A stretch of 22,735 bases of DNA, taken from positions 1 through 22,735 of the forward strand of contig CAKUJA010000032.1 in assembly GCA_934661135.1 (NCBI GenBank), written 5' to 3'. Positions 22,509-22,735 of this stretch are shown in pieces. The DNA comes from an uncultured Oscillospiraceae bacterium (lineage in GTDB: Bacteria > Bacillota > Clostridia > Oscillospirales > Oscillospiraceae). A program made the position numbers and the translations under genes. Below the pieces are notes generated by a model. That model was not told where the DNA came from, did not search any database, and worked only from the letters and a program-made list of their open reading frames with translations. Every line of letters starts with the position of its first letter. The stretch's first letter is position 1.

Positions 22509-22735
22509 ATGTATCAACTGATTATTGCAGAAAAGCCCTCTGTGGCGCAGTCCATCGCTGCCGTTCTCGGCGCAAAGCGCCGGGAAACCGGCTATCTGGA
22601 GGGCGGCGGCTACCTCGTATCGTGGTGCTTCGGGCATCTCGCGGAGTTAGCCAGCGCTGAAACCTATAACGAAGCCTACGCCAAGTGGCGCTATGAGGAT
22701 CTTCCCATCGTGCCGTTTTCGTGGCGCTGGAAAAT
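22509..22735 (+). CDS. topB: ICE/plasmid-type DNA topoisomerase III, 5' part
   Basis: The first 75 codons of a type IA topoisomerase run off the window. The ATG at 22509 follows AAGGAG (22496-22501). The Toprim domain starts at once: IIAEKPSVAQSIAAVLGA contains the catalytic Glu of the AEKPS motif, followed by GYLVSWCFGHLAELA. Conjugative elements of the Tn1549 type carry such a gene in the transfer region. Its presence next to tnpV and IS30 shows that the right end of the window enters another, or the same, mobile element. Confidence 0.85.
   Translation, partial: MYQLIIAEKPSVAQSIAAVLGAKRRETGYLEGGGYLVSWCFGHLAELASAETYNEAYAKWRYEDLPIVPFSWRWK

Noticed and set aside
1..22735. CRISPR array, rRNA operon or phage module
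   Set aside because: No regularly spaced repeats, no rRNA-like stretches and no phage structural or lysis genes were seen on either strand.

Overview
The window looks like a chromosome segment from an anaerobic, probably gut-associated Clostridia member (Oscillospirales-like). This rests on the moderately high GC, strong AGGAGG-type ribosome sites, a CUT2 sugar transporter, an NADP-type glutamate dehydrogenase, and remnants of Tn1549-like conjugative elements with tnpV and IS30. The taxonomic call is inference; there is no rRNA or other marker gene.

Layout. Bases 1-2850 are the decayed end of an integrative element: a tRNA-Leu 3' half with its terminator (an attachment-site scar), an excisionase remnant, a relaxase truncated at its C-terminus, mobC, and a hairpin-rich stretch that may be oriT. 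No integrase is present. Two broken gene ends meet near 2850. Bases 2862-4973 hold the 3' end of a truncated gene and an OmpR-type two-component system. Bases 5056-19430 are a carbohydrate locus in three transcription units. These are a ROK sugar kinase alone; a transporter-regulator operon (lipoprotein binding protein, double ATPase, permease, LacI-type and AraC-type regulators); and a six-gene catabolic operon. The catabolic operon has two AP-endonuclease-2-like TIM barrels, two Gfo/Idh/MocA oxidoreductases, and the two halves of the Tm-1 protein as neighbouring genes. gdhA converges on this locus. From about 20876 to the end, a frameshifted IS30 transposase abuts a broken tnpV, followed by the start of a plasmid/ICE-type topoisomerase III gene.

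How the genes may work together. The sugar locus has the parts list of an oxidation, beta-elimination, hydration, reduction route, in which a glycoside or anhydrosugar is oxidised to a 3-keto sugar, opened by elimination, rehydrated and reduced to a free hexose. That chemistry is known from bacterial levoglucosan catabolism and from C-glycoside cleavage. The ROK kinase would then phosphorylate the hexose. The Tm-1-type pair (UPF0261 plus the PEP-hydrolase-like TIM barrel) has no settled biochemical role that I know of and is the most novel part. A near-identical 20-bp element lies upstream of all three transcription units, at equal distance from the -10 in two of them. It ties the locus into one regulon, plausibly under the locus-encoded AraC or LacI protein. 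The AraC protein carries a degenerate response-regulator receiver domain with Asn in place of the phospho-acceptor Asp. The locus is flanked by two almost identical copies of one terminator hairpin.
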